Under the pieces are notes generated by a model that was given only the letters and a program-made list of their open reading frames with translations, searched no databases and was not told the origin of the DNA. Of a DNA stretch of 64,000 bases, positions 20,598 to 32,049 are shown piece after piece. Within the stretch, counting starts at the first letter, position 1. Each line of letters starts with the position of its first letter. The position numbers and the translations under genes were made by a program. The DNA lies in assembly GCA_026214975.1 (NCBI GenBank), contig CM047810.1, positions 99,278,316 through 99,342,315 of the forward strand. The letters are read 5' to 3'. The stretch comes from Gentiana macrophylla (Eukaryota > Streptophyta > Magnoliopsida > Gentianales > Gentianaceae).

Positions 20598-22604
20598 GAT
20601 AAATGGGAAAATGGTGCAACGAGTTTGTATCGAGGAGCTAGTACCCGGTGGACGAAGAGGCGGTCTCTCGAGGATACAACAGAGGTCAGACGTCTACATG
20701 GGACGAACAGGAAGACTCGACGATTCCAGATTGGGGCTGGATCCCTCCCACACAAAGAATCGTTGGTAAAGATCTTGAAGACTTTAGAGCGTGTTCGCTT
20801 GAGGCACAGGATATGCCAGGGTTGTCTCCTGATTTGGCAGTACATAGATTAAGGGTGGATCCGAACAAGAAGCCTATTCGTCAAAAGAAAAGGTATTTTG
20901 CCCCTGAGCGCATTGAAGCAATCAAGCAAGAGGTAACGAAACTGCTGCAAGCAAACATAATAAAGGAGGTAATGTACCCTGAATGGTTAGCCAACCCTGT
21001 ACTAGTCAAGAAACCAGACGGGAGTTGGAGGATGTGTGTAGATTTCACAGATTTGAACAAGGCATGCCCAAAGGATTGCTATGCTCTGCCCAAGATTGAT
21101 CGTTTAGTGGACTCCACTGTAGGATATGAAGTGTTCGCATTTTTGGATGCTTACAGAGGATATCATCAGATCGTAATGGACCCTGAAGATGCAGAAAAGA
21201 CCGCTTTTATAACAGAATTTGGGACGTACTGCTACGTCACAATGCCTTTTGGACTCAAAAATGCAGGGGCAACGTATCAGAGGGCTGTTAACTCGATTTT
21301 TGACAAACAGATAGGAAGATGTATGGAGGTGTACGTGGATGACCTCCTAATCAAGAGCAGGTCTCTTGATCAGTATTTGGACGATGTTAGAGAAGTCTTT
21401 GGAGTCCTAAGGGAGACTCATATGAAGCTCAATCCAAAGAAATGCACATTTGGGGTCAGATCTGGGAAGTTCCTAGGATACATGATATCCAGAGACGGGA
21501 TCAGAGCGAACCCGGATAAGATCGAAGCATCAAAAACCATGTCTCCACCAAAGAACATCAAAGAAGTTCGACCGACAGGCGGATAGTCGCCTGACAATGT
21601 ATTTTATCGAGATCGGCTGACAACGTGCTTTGCCTTTTTTCAAAATCTTATGGAGAGCTAGCCCCTTTCGCTGGGACGAACAAAGCCAGGTCGCGTTCGA
21701 TGAACTAAAGAAGTACTTGGCTGAATTGCCCACTTTGACATCTCCTCAGGAAAGATAACCTCTGTTCGTCTATTTAGCTGTAGTTGACGAAGCTCTGAGC
21801 GCAGTACTGGTAAAAGAGCAGAATGGACAACAGTACCCGTTTTCTTCATAAGCAAAGCACTCCACGGACCGGAAGTTAGATATTCAAACGCAGAAGGTTG
21901 GCATTAAGCGTTGGTACATGCCTCGAGGAAGTTGAGACCTTACTTCCAGGCACATCCATCATCATCGTCATCACCGGTCACCGCTACGGCGAGATCTTAG
22001 GACGCGCGAAACCTCGGTAGGTTGGCGAAATGGGTCGTCGAACTGACAGAATACGACATTGATTTTAGACCACGGACTGCGATCAAAGCACAGGTTTTAG
22101 CGGATTTTTTGGCCGAGGGAGTATCTGTATGTTTAGATGTTGATCCGAGAAACAAGAGGTACATCGATGGAACTTGTACGTTGATGGGCGTCAAGTAAAG
22201 ACGGTGCGAGGAGCAGTCTACTACTAGTCACCCACTAAAGGAGGAATTCCCTACGCTCTAAGATTTGGTTTTAAGGCTACAAACAATGAAGCCGAGTCTG
22301 AAGCTTTGATTACAGGACTCATGCCGGCAAGTAAGCTTAGGGCAGACGATCTGCGCAGTATATAGTGACTCCGGCTCGTGGTGAATCACATAAATGGAGA
22401 ATATGAAGCTAAGGAAGAACCTATGAGAAGATATTTAACAGCAATGACTAAAGCACTCTTAGGGAAGTTTCAAAGGTCCGGGTTGACCAAATACCACGAA
22501 ATGAGAACAGGAGGCGGATGCTTTGTCCAAATTGGCCTCAAATTTTTATCGAAAGAAAATCTTGGTGGAGTGTGTGAAAGAAAGAAGCTACGAGCAAAGC
22601 GGTC
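20598..22604 (+). pseudogene. Gypsy reverse transcriptase and two RNase H regions
   Basis: RT is open for 312 codons (20648-21586): LVKKPDGSWRMCVDFTDLNK, ACPKDCYALPKIDRLVD, FLDAYRGYHQI and the catalytic VYVDDLLIKS. Canonical RNase H is broken after 21586 (pieces near 21650-22100 end in KAQVLADFLAEG). A second, archaeal-type RNase H follows from about 22150 (FGFKATNNEAESEALITGL, SDSGLVVNHINGEYEAKEE), split by stops. A canonical plus an extra RNase H is diagnostic of Tat-lineage elements. Confidence 0.85.
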
Positions 22605-23857
22605 ATGACGCCAATTAGGCAAGCCAGTACGTGGATGGATCCAATTGTGTTGTATCTTAGAGACAATATCCTCCCACAAGACAGAATTCAGGCTCGAAAA
22701 ATGAGGCTCTTGGCAGTGAGATACTCACTGTTTGAAAACGTACTCTACCGTAGATCGTATATTGCTCCATGGTTGAGATGTGTAACTGAAGAAGAAGGAA
22801 CTACCCCGCCAGGGAGGTGCACTTAGGTATCTGTGGAAATCATCAAGAGCACGAACACTGCGAGGAAGTGCCGGTATTCGTTATTATTGGCCAACAATGT
22901 TGGAAGACGCCAAGGAATTGGTGGAAAAGTGCAGATCATGCCAGGTGCATGACAACTTGTCGCATCGGCCATCCCAAGATATGGTTCCGATGATCTCCCC
23001 CTGGCCATTCGATCAGTGGGGGGTAGATCTGGTCGGACCACTCCCAGAGCCGGGCGGCAATGAGGTTCCTAATTGTGGCAATTGATTACTTCACCAAGTG
23101 GGTTGAAGGTCGAGCCATTGGCCACTATAACAGAAAGCGGTCTGAGAAATTTACGTGGAGGAACATAGTATGCAGGTATGGAATACCGAAAACTTTGATT
23201 TCAGACAATGGGACTCAGTTCGAAGACAGGGTCGTCCGGGAGTGGTGCAATGAATTACACATTAACCAACACTTCACTTCTGTGGGATATCCTCAAGCTA
23301 ATGGTCAGGTCGAACAGACCAACAGGCAGATCAAGGCAGGACTGAAGAAACGTTTAGAGGAGGAAAAAGAGAATTGGACAGATCACCTGCCTAATATATT
23401 ATGGACATACAGAACAACTCCGAATTCAGCTACTGGGGAAACCCCTTTCAGCCTGGCATACGGATGCGAATCCGTGATCCCAGCCGAGATCGGCCTATCA
23501 TCTCCTCGGACAACACTCTACACAGGAGGTGGACAGGAGGCAGAACTTAGGCATTCCAAGGATGATCTGGAGGAAGCTCGTAACATAGCCTTCATAAGAA
23601 TGGCTAAGTACAAACAGCGAATTTCTCAATATTACAATTCTCGAGTTAAGCACTCGTACTTTAGGGAAGAGGACCTGGTGCTCCGAAAGAATGAAGTTAG
23701 TAAGCAATTACTTCAAGGGAAACTGGCTCCAAACTGGGAAGGACCTTACAAGGTGGTCAAAGTACATGGTAAAGGGGCATATCAACTGGCTGACGCAAAT
23801 GGCAGAACTGTCCCCCGCAGCTGGAATGCCTCTAATTTAAGGAAGTTTTACGTCTAG
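22605..23857 (+). CDS. Gypsy integrase
   Basis: Zinc-binding part: RSYIAPWLRCV and VEKCRSCQVH, split by a frameshift before 22900. The catalytic core and C-terminus are open from 23060 to 23857 (265 codons): IVAIDYFTKWVEG (first D), LISDNGTQFED (second D), YPQANGQVEQTNRQIK (final E). A C-terminal segment follows with NWEGPYKVVKVHGKGAYQLA and a natural end RKFYV. This is the best preserved part of the element. A second frameshift near 23060 separates it from the zinc-binding part. Confidence 0.85.
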
Positions 23858-24001
23858 GACATGTCCCAGACTATTTTTAGCATTTTTTAATTTCAAATAA
23901 AATGTATTCAGATATCAAATATTGAATAAAGAAGTTTTATTGCTATATGCATTGTCACTATGTTATTTGATCATAACTAAGCTGCAGGACATATTATATA
24001 A

Positions 24002-24500
24002 AAATTTGCCAAGGCAAATCCATGGAGCTCTGCAGGACAGACCCAGCAAACTGATCCGCAGGTCGGATTCAGTGGAAGAACTGAGCCGCAGGTCGGTCTC
24101 AGGAAGAAATTTGCCAAGGCAAATCAAATTAAGTCTGCGAGGCGAGCCAGACTAACGAACCGATCCGCGGTCGGATCAGATGGAAGAACCGAGCGCGAGT
24201 CGGTCTCGGGAAGAAATTTGCCAAGGCAAATCAAATTAAGTCCGTAGAGACAGATCCAACGACCCGATCCATTGGTCGGATTCGGTGGAAGAACCGAGCC
24301 GCAGTCGGTCTCGGGAAGAAATTTGCCAAGGCAAATCGATTAAGTCTGCAGGCCAGACCCAACAAAGCGATCCGCAGTCGGATTCGATGGAAGAAGCGAG
24401 CCGCATGGTCGGTCTCAGGAAGAAATCGCCAAGGCAAATCAAATTAAGTCTGTAGGACCAGACTCCAACAAACCGATCCATGAGTCAAACTCTCTGACCA
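24002..24500 (+). repeat. Tandem repeats in the gypsy 3' region
   Basis: Four full copies and part of a fifth of a ~105-base unit start at 24002, 24107, 24214, 24319 and 24423, each opening AAATTTGCCAAGGCAAAT (the last is altered). Every unit contains CCGATCC and GGTCGGTCTC words. Such repeats between integrase and 3' LTR are known for Tat-lineage elements and can seed satellite DNA. Confidence 0.9.
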
Positions 24501-25084
24501 ATTTGGACTAATAATCTGAATCGAGTTGCAAAAGACTCAAAAAGTTTGGCAAGTCAAGCCATATTGCAAGTCAAGCAAGTAAGAACTTAAATACTTAGAA
24601 AGTTGAAGTAATCATACTTCCTAAGTCTGCAGATGATGACGATCGGTAGATATATCTTGAAGTACTTCATTCGAAAAGCAAAGCTTTGTAAGGGCGATTT
24701 GAGGGGTGAGACCATAACCAAAGCAAGGCAAAACCAAAAGCCAAAGTAATAGCAATGAAGGGTGGAATGCCAAAGAAAAAATATTCTGAGAACAAGTGCC
24801 AAAAGGCACAAATTGTCACGAACAAAAAATAACGAAAGTTGGAAAAAGGTGCAAAGTTTTTCAACAAAATAGTAAAGCCCTTGATTTTAAGGATTGGCAG
24901 CTGCATCTTGTGGCGGATCGGTCGGGGTACCGGAGCGCTGAGCTGGGGAGGTTCGATCGACGGGTCGCGGTCGGCGTCCATACTTCTCGGCCAGTCCACA
25001 CCGACTTGATATTCCTCCGGCTGGCACAGTACACTCGTTGCCGCCTAGCTTGCAGAGCCTGCCATGTTGAAGATCTGAGATAAC

Positions 25085-26317
25085 CAGTTCAGGACACTGC
25101 TATTTGGCTTGGTTAACACCAAGGGTATACCCATGGCTCAAAATAGAGCCAAGTAACACCTTTAAGGCCCCGGTAAAGTGATCTGAGCTCTTATACTCAT
25201 GGACGGCCTGAGCAATTCGCTCGGGCATAGCAGCCTCCAACGACGCGTGATCAGCTCGAAGTTTGGCGGGCGGCCTCACGAAGCGACACAGATGCTCGCG
25301 GCTCATTCAACTCCGACTGCTCGAACTCTGCATGACCTTCTCCGGATCGGCGATCTGGGCATCCTAGACAAGGATTCTTCCTTGTGTTTGTTGCTTGGTG
25401 GCGAGATAGGTCGAAATCCGTTTTCCAAAGAGGCCTTACGGGTGGAGAAATCATTGAGTCGATGAAGTACCTCTTTCCCGGCTTTAACCACATTGTAAAC
25501 AACAGTATAGGCGACCGAGGGCGCGACGATTCACTACAAAAAAAAAAAAAAAAAAACTTACTATTGATGCGGATCTTTGTCCGGCAGCTCGGCCAAGAAC
25601 TCGGCCGAAGAGCCCGAGGTTCCTTCAGAAGCCTCCTCGCCAGACCTAGGTCTCTTCCGCCCGGATCGCATGGCGCTGTCTTGATTGGTCACACGTATGC
25701 GAGGCGCCCGAATGACCAGACTATCCTCTCTTTGCTCGACATGCTGCGCTCCCAAGGTCAGATCGTCTTGTTGAAGGCCAGTAAGGGAAGTCCTCGGGTT
25801 GGCCTCTGGGTTAGGCAGTTCGGGCTCTGGGGCCACCTCTTCCCTTGGAACTTCCAGGTTCTGCTGGGGCTCAGGCACATCTTCCTCCTCATTGAGCGCT
25901 TGGTCGAAAATGTCTGCAACATCAGCCACTGTAAAAGGCAGAAATTGTTAGAACTAAGAAGAACATCAAAATTAAGTATGCAAGACAAAGGAAATCAAGA
26001 GGAGCAGCTCTACGATGGTCATATTCGTCTGAGTAAGCCTTAAATAGGGCTCGGGACCAAAGATCGGACAAGCGTCGCGGCTTGATCGATTCGGTAGCAG
26101 AAGCGTCTATAGGGCCACCAAACTGGATGAAAGGCTGAGTGACCTCGTTTTCTGATTCAGAATGGGACTCAAATTCTCTATCGATGGAGCTGCTGAGAGC
26201 GCGACTAGCCCTCATAAAGCCCGGGAAAAGTAGGGAGAAGAAGAAATATAGAAGAACAAAAGCAATAAGAATTGGAGACTTACTTGGAAATGCGAGGAGT
26301 CGGAGAGGAGCTTTCAA
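25085..26317 (-). pseudogene. Antisense extra ORF of the gypsy element
   Basis: On the strand opposite to gag-pol, pieces of a spliced gene are visible. An upstream exon (26317 down to about 26014) holds FESHSESENEVTQPFIQFGG. A likely intron ends TTTTACAG at about 25933. The next exon (to 25562) encodes an acidic, Pro-rich segment (VADIFDQALNEEEDVPEP). A ~30-base intron-like T tract (GTAAG to TTTGTAG, about 25535-25560) follows. Then come a helical segment (VVKAGKEVLHRLNDFSTRKA) and a final piece (PERIAQAVHEYKSSDHFTG) ending at 25100. Extra antisense ORFs in the 3' region are known for this lineage, but their function is not established. It is broken by frame shifts. Confidence 0.55.
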
Positions 26318-26561
26318 ATTAATAGTGAGCGAAGGAAGAGAGAGGGTCGATATGAGGGGCGGGTTTATAACCTCCTCCCGACAATCAAGCGACGTCGATT
26401 ATGGAAAAGAGTGAAAGCGCCGCAAACCGCGTATGTAATGATGGTCTATTAAATAGGCTACTAGGCGGCATCAATTTGAAGCGCGTGATCGGGCAAAGGT
26501 CGGACGAACGCCAAGCGGACGATCGACCAACTAAAGAAGTCAAGCCGGATCTGGGGGCTTA

Positions 26562-27181
26562 TGGCGATACCCGACCCGGATTACGCCACGTGTCACCTTT
26601 AAGGGTGCTTAATAAATTACCACTCTTGAGGTTAGGGGGCCTTAGGGGCGAGCAGAGGCGGATCGCCTACCATGGGAGACCGGTCTGAACTCCTCCTCCG
26701 GCCGCCGCGCAGACGGTAAAAGACACAGCGAAGAAGCTGCCCGGCTCGGACGTTACGGTTACGAAATTTGGCGGAGAAACGATCGAAGCCCGACTTCGTT
26801 GTTATTCCAAGCGAGGAGAATAAATGGAAAGAATCTTTAGTCATAAAGACTCCAATCTTGACATTAAATATGTCTATGATTATCTCTATTTGGGGATTGA
26901 GTCGTGTTTATCCTTAGGGATTAATTATTAATTATAATACTTGCCCACCAAGTAAGAGGCGAAAGATGATCTATATAAAGCGACCACTAAGGAACTACGG
27001 ATGACTTGATTCCAATTCAATTATTGGATCGTAGGCAACTCGAGAGAAATATTCGAGAGCTCGGTCGAACACACCAAACATCTCACCCCTTTACGATAAT
27101 TTAGGGTTTCTAGGGTTATCGGTCGTTGTCACATAGAAGATTGACCGCATTGATTCTTGGGCGACTTCCAAAGCATCGTCA
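26562..27181 (+). repeat. 3' LTR of the gypsy element
   Basis: Begins TGGCGATACCCGACC right after the polypurine tract GATCTGGGGGCTTA (26548-26561) and ends CATCGTCA. It is about 620 bases against 624 for the 5' LTR. Confidence 0.9.
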
Positions 27182-27531
27182 TTTGGCGCTAGAAGGGAGG
27201 TTTCTACCGATAATCGATCTAAAAACAAGAATCCCTAAGAACGTTATGGCACCACCGAGGAACACAACCAAGAAAATGCAGATCCGGCCCAACGAGGAGG
27301 AACTTGACTACTCAAGCGAAACCCAAGATGCGGCGGCGAAGAAGGCGAGATCCCAAGGGATCAAGTAGATCGATCCTTCAAGACCCGGCAAATAAGGCAT
27401 TGGTTGACGCTCACGAAAAATCGGACAATACCACCATCAAGATTATTACGGATGAGACCTCAAAGGAAGGACCCCCAGGAAAAAACCGAAGAGAATCTAC
27501 AGCAGCAGGTCCCTAATAAACCGGAGAATCG
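27182..27531 (+). repeat. Second primer site and gag leader beyond the 3' LTR
   Basis: TTTGGCGCTAGAAGG follows the 3' LTR exactly as it follows the 5' LTR. Sequence matching 18506-18866 continues (MAPPRNTTKKMQIRPNEEE, ETQDAAAKKARSQ) and stops at GGTCCCTAATAAACCGGAG. F-box gene 2 resumes within a few bases. This is the left end of a second element copy. Confidence 0.85.
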
Positions 27532-28768
27532 TGTCAATTCATGGATCACTACAAAGCAATTACAAGAAATGTCCATGAGCTTATTCTACGTTTGAGAATC
27601 GTGTTGGACTAATGGTTTTACGAACCGATTGATATTCTATTAGTGTTTTCACTGTGCCTCATTGCGATTTTGGAGTTGAATGGGGAGTTTCGATTCTTGC
27701 CGCACATGTGGTTTGGCTTCCAAGGCGTGAAAAGCTTGAACTTATTTCGGTTAATTTTCGGTGCAGAAACGACTTTTACAAAACTTATAAATGAATGCCC
27801 AATCTTTGAATTATCGAATCTTTATATGGATGTTGACTACATTTTAAAATATTTCGGAAGACAAGATCATTTCATCTATATAATACATTCAACTTCTTTG
27901 AGGCGTCTTGAGATATGTTTTGAGTATGGTGAAAACAACTTCGAGGATATTTTCTATTGTAGTCGATCTTTGAGGCTTCCTCACTCAAAGTACTTCAAGA
28001 TAGGTGGTTGTATACACGAGATCTTTCGTGGGAAGAAGTCTAAACTCACGGTTGAAGCCGACTTCATAATTAGATTACGTAGATTTGATTTTCCTTCACC
28101 CGATGATTGCAATTTATACGTTGAAGCAGTTCGGGCTTTTGATTGTGTGAAAATTCTAACTTTATCAAGCGATGCTATGTGGGTAAGCTACTCGATTCTC
28201 TAGGAGCGTTAATGGGTTTTATATCAATATTAGTCCGGATCACTAACGTTTGTTATTATCAGGCTCTTAGCCATGCCACAATCAGCTTGTCGACTGAGTT
28301 TAAGCGATTGGTGAAATTGGAGACACACATTTATTGTTTTCATTGTAGCGCATTACAACAATTTATTCAAAGCTCAGACAATTTAGAAGTTCTTACGATT
28401 TATCAAGCTAGTTAAAGGCATCTGGTAATTTTGAGAGAGAGTGTGTATCACGGTTTTAGTAATTAAACATTGACTAGAGTAACTGTTGATGCGTTTTCTA
28501 TGATGCCAGTGCGCAAATATTCTGGATCGAGCTCATGATGCGCCAAACTGGATAGCTCCTGTAGAAGTTCCGAGATGCTTGTCAAACACCTTGAAGAAGG
28601 TTGTGCTTAATGTTTTTTTATGTTTTGTAGATGATTATAAAACTATACGTTATATGTTAAAGCATGGAAGTGTTCTTGAATTCATGAAGATAAATCTTGA
28701 TCTTCACTTTGACAACATAAAGTTATTCGCGATTAAAGAGATATGTAAGTTTCCAAGAAAGTCTCCGG

Positions 28769-29564
28769 CATAGTTATCAGACCCGGCCCGGCCCGGCGGT
28801 CGAACCGGTGGTTGGCCCGGCCCGGGACCAAAACCGGGCCGATTCAAGAGTCTGACCGTTCAAGGAGTTGACCCGCCTGGACCGGAAAACCGGTGGTTGG
28901 ACCGGTGAACGCGACCCGGCCGGTATGAATCAACCCGGTCTGTTTTTATTTTTTATTTTTTTTTTTTTTTTTTTTTTTAATTTTTAAAATTGCCACAGGA
29001 TTTTTTATTATAAAAAAACATCATTGCTGTGACTTGAACCTAGGTCCCTCAGGTAGGAGTCGAATATCCTAACCATCATTTCTTATTTCGTACTCTATCT
29101 TTTGGCAGAAATGAGTTCTTACATTTCTATATTCGTCAAATTAAACTCCACAAACTAAAGTCGAAATTCAATACAACTTCCAAAATTGGCAAGTAATAAA
29201 TTAAAATTGTTTATAAACAAACTTGTTGGGAACGAGGACTAGTTTTTATTTGAATTAATAATGTTACAATGCATGGACCAATTTCTTTTGTAAGAAATTT
29301 TGATGGTTTTCACTTGTATATCGTCGTGTGTTTAAGTATCAAAACGCTTTTCATTTGTATTTATTATGATTTGGATGTTGAAAACTTGGAATATTTTGGA
29401 ATTGATTATTATTATCAATTTTCTTTATTTTTATTGTATGAAAATATTATTTTTAACCTTATGTTGTGACCCACCAGTTGAACCAGTGACCCACCGGTTG
29501 AACCGGTGACCCGGTGACCCAGTAAGTTTTCCGGGTCGATGACCGGGCCGGGTCGATAACTATG
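28769..29564 (+). mobile_element. hAT-like MITE inside F-box gene 2
   Basis: A 796-base element with terminal inverted repeats: CATAGTTATCAGACCCGGCC at the left, and the reverse complement of CATAGTTATCGACCCGGCC at the right. It is flanked by a perfect 8-base duplication GTCTCCGG (28761-28768 and 29565-29572), the length typical of hAT. It has no transposase. It contains GGCCCGG/ACCGGT clusters at both ends and a poly-T tract. It interrupts the codons for PRKSP and adds an immediate TAG. Confidence 0.9.
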
Positions 29565-29748
29565 GTCTCCGGTTTGTGAAGTTGAATTCGTTGTTGATGT
29601 CAACGGTCCACCAATTCAGTAAGGAGCTCAAACTCAAATTCGGTCTGGGGTTCGAATGACAGTGTGATTGCGGCAGAAGAAACAGTTCATGGTTGCACGG
29701 TTGAACAACCAGAAAAAGTTACATCTGTATTGCCGCAAGGCCAGTGAC

Positions 29749-30063
29749 ATGGAAAACATTTCCATTTCCAAGATTTTGCTATAGATTTGTTTTCTAGTAT
29801 GTTTCAAGACAGAGACCGATGATTAAGGAATAATAATTTGTTTTTAAACTCCACCTCGCCCAGAAATTGAAGCCATCTTGAACTGCAATATTGTTGTTTG
29901 TTCTTTTTTTTGGAAGAGGACAAATCAATAGAGAGGGAGTCTTGACATCTGCCCTGACATTATATTAAGGTGTGAGGTTTAGACTTTTCAGATATCGAGT
30001 ATGGACATTCGACCTTTGGAAAGTCAAACCTTACGTAAGAAATTCTATTTTTCGGTGATTAAA
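29749..30063. other. 3' flank of F-box gene 2
   Basis: No gene is seen. It is presumably 3' UTR and the joint with the LINE fragment. Confidence 0.4.
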
Positions 30064-30934
30064 CGGTATTGTGGTTCTTTGAAATGAGGTTTGATGCGGT
30101 GTCATTGGAAAAGTTGGGATTCTTGTTGCATATCAAAGGACAAGGACGGGCTAGGATTTCAAGATTTGCTCCTTTTTAATTTATCCCGTTTCGCAAAACA
30201 GTCGTGGCACATTTTCCAAACGCCTGCATCTTTGGTCGGTCTGATTCTTAAACACAAATATTTTCACGGACACCTCCATATTAGAAGCAAGAGTTGGGGA
30301 AAAGCCTTCCTTTCTTTGGCGAAGTCTTCTAGCCGGACAAGATTTACTTCTAAATGGTGCGCGGAGAAGGATTGGCAGCAGTGATACCACAAGAATATGG
30401 GATGATCCTTGGTTACCTCTTCCATAACAGTTTAAAGTAAGCTCCCCTCCTTCAGAGTTGCCTACTAATGCCCTTGTTCGAGATCTCTTCGTACCAGGTA
30501 CTCGCGCATGGAACGAGCCACTAATTCGTCAAATTCTTTTCCCTTATGAGCAAGAATGGATTCTTAAAATCGTGCCCCCCTCTAACCGCCAAGATGACAC
30601 ATATATGGGCCTATACCTGAAACGGGTGTTACATGAAGAAGATCTGGAAAGTGAATATTGCACCTGGAGTTCAATACTTCTTTTGGAAATGTGTGCATGA
30701 ATGCTTACAAACTAATACAAACATGGCAAAAAGGGGAATCGGAGCCGTATGGAGTGCAGCCCGTCTAGATTTGCAACGAGGTTTGAGCGTGTTTTCCACT
30801 TTCTCGGATTTAATAGATTTTTTATTTCAGTCTGAAACTGAAGATTCGTTTGCATATATTTTTACCAATTTATGGCTCGTACGGAAAGCTCGTTGCGGTT
30901 GGATCTATAATGAAGAGCCCATTTTTATATCATC

Positions 30935-31305
30935 TAAAGATATTGAGAAGAAGAACTTGAGAGGAAAAAGAAGAAGATAAGAGAAAAATGTAACTCTTAT
31001 TATTAAACATAACCTCTTAAGGTTAGTATATATAGGAGAATACAAAAGTGCTAAAAAGTAAAAGCATAAAGCATAAAGTAACTACATTAACTACCTAGAT
31101 ACCTTTTAGGGTGGCTACATTGATAAGAAGAAAAGTAAAGCTGTTCATTTGCCTAATTTGTACAACATGATTTAATACTACTAGATACTAAGTATAACTT
31201 TAATTACTAAGTACCATAACTATTGTCGGATTATATATATTATTGAGGTAACTAACCTCTTTGATCCTCTTGACCTATTTGAGGATGTATAATAATGTTT
31301 CAATA
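30935..31305 (-). repeat. 3' LTR of copia 2
   Basis: 371 bases, close to the 35679-36049 copy. The differences cluster near 31241-31288, where 9-base units CCTCTTTGA, TCCTCTTGA and CCTATTTGA replace the CCCTGCTGA units of the other LTR, and a 9-base indel lies near 31050. Confidence 0.9.
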
Positions 31306-31591
31306 CTCCTCCTCAAGTGATAGGTAGATGTCCGATAGTCCCAACTTGTCCACAGTTTTGGAAACTAGTTTTAGGAAGCCCTTTGGTGAAGATATCAGCT
31401 ACTGAAGCTTGGACTTGACATGAGATAGATTAATGCTTCCATTAGTGACTTTTTCCTTAATGAAATGTCTATCAACTTCAATGTGTTTAGTCTATCATGT
31501 TGAGCAGGATTTTTGGATATATCAATAGCGACCTTACTATCACTATATAAACACATAGGTTTGGATACATGAATTCGGTTACGCCATGATT

Positions 31592-31909
31592 TTACGGATC
31601 ACTGGTAGCTCTGAGATACAAGGCAGCGACTACGAATTCGCCTGCTGTGCTTACGGCCCTTCTTGGTTGTTTCTTGCTTCTCCAAGACACAAGGTTTCCA
31701 AATATAAAGAAACACCACCCTGAGGTTGATTTTCCTTCCACTTTATCCCCTGCCCAGTCAGCATCAACGTACCCTTCAATTTTTGTGTTTCCTTGAGCTT
31801 TAAACAGGATACCCTTCCCTGGACATCCTTTCAGAAACCTTAGGAGTCTTAATGCAGCATTATAGTGGATTACCTTAGGTGAGTGCATGAACTGACTCAG
31901 TTGACTCAC
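31592..31909 (-). pseudogene. Copia 2 RNase H
   Basis: YVDADWAGDKVEGKSTSGWC and LVSWRSKKQPRRAVSTAGEF show the copia RNase H domain. The usual STAEAEY motif is shortened. The frame ends early at 31592, and downstream text is in other frames. Confidence 0.8.
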
Positions 31910-32049
31910 AGCAAATGAGATGTCTGGCCTTGTGTGTGAGAGGTAGATTAGTCTTCCTACAAGCCCTCGATAGTGTTCAAGATCATAGTCTCCACCATCA
32001 TCATCTTTTCCAAACTTGATAGCACAATCAACCTGGGGTATCGGCGGGT

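Larger units (their letters stand above)
17882..27531 (+). mobile_element. Ty3/gypsy element of the Tat type, with extra gag tail
   Basis: The order is LTR (17882-18505), primer site, gag, protease, RT, two RNase H regions, integrase, 3' tandem repeats, an antisense ORF, polypurine tract, LTR (26562-27181). A second primer site and the first ~350 bases of gag leader then continue to 27531. Dual RNase H, 3' tandem repeats and an antisense ORF are known traits of Tat-lineage elements. Only integrase is open over its whole length. The right boundary is abnormal because it lies inside a second gag copy. Confidence 0.9.
17637..29748 (+). pseudogene. F-box/LRR/FBD gene 2, split by two transposons
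   Basis: The first coding piece (17637-17881) encodes the F-box (DRISALPDSSLGLTLSCLPT, LLKRWKSVWRTVHNLDF). At 17882 a Ty3/gypsy element begins. The gene resumes near 27532 in the SWIT-like segment, with roughly 120 bases missing compared with gene 3. It continues through LRR-like text (TSLRRLEICFEYGE, VEAVRAFDCVKILTL) to the conserved donor at 28182. Intron 1 is 28183-28262 and exon 2 starts at 28263. The next donor is changed from CAG-GTTAG to CAAGCTAG, so exon 2 would read into a stop. Exon 3 (28510 onward) encodes the FBD domain (VPRCLSNTLKKVVL, YMLKHGSVLEFMKI) to KSP. There a MITE adds a stop, and beyond it the coding text resumes (CEVEFVVD). The gene is certainly non-functional as it stands. 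Confidence 0.85.
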
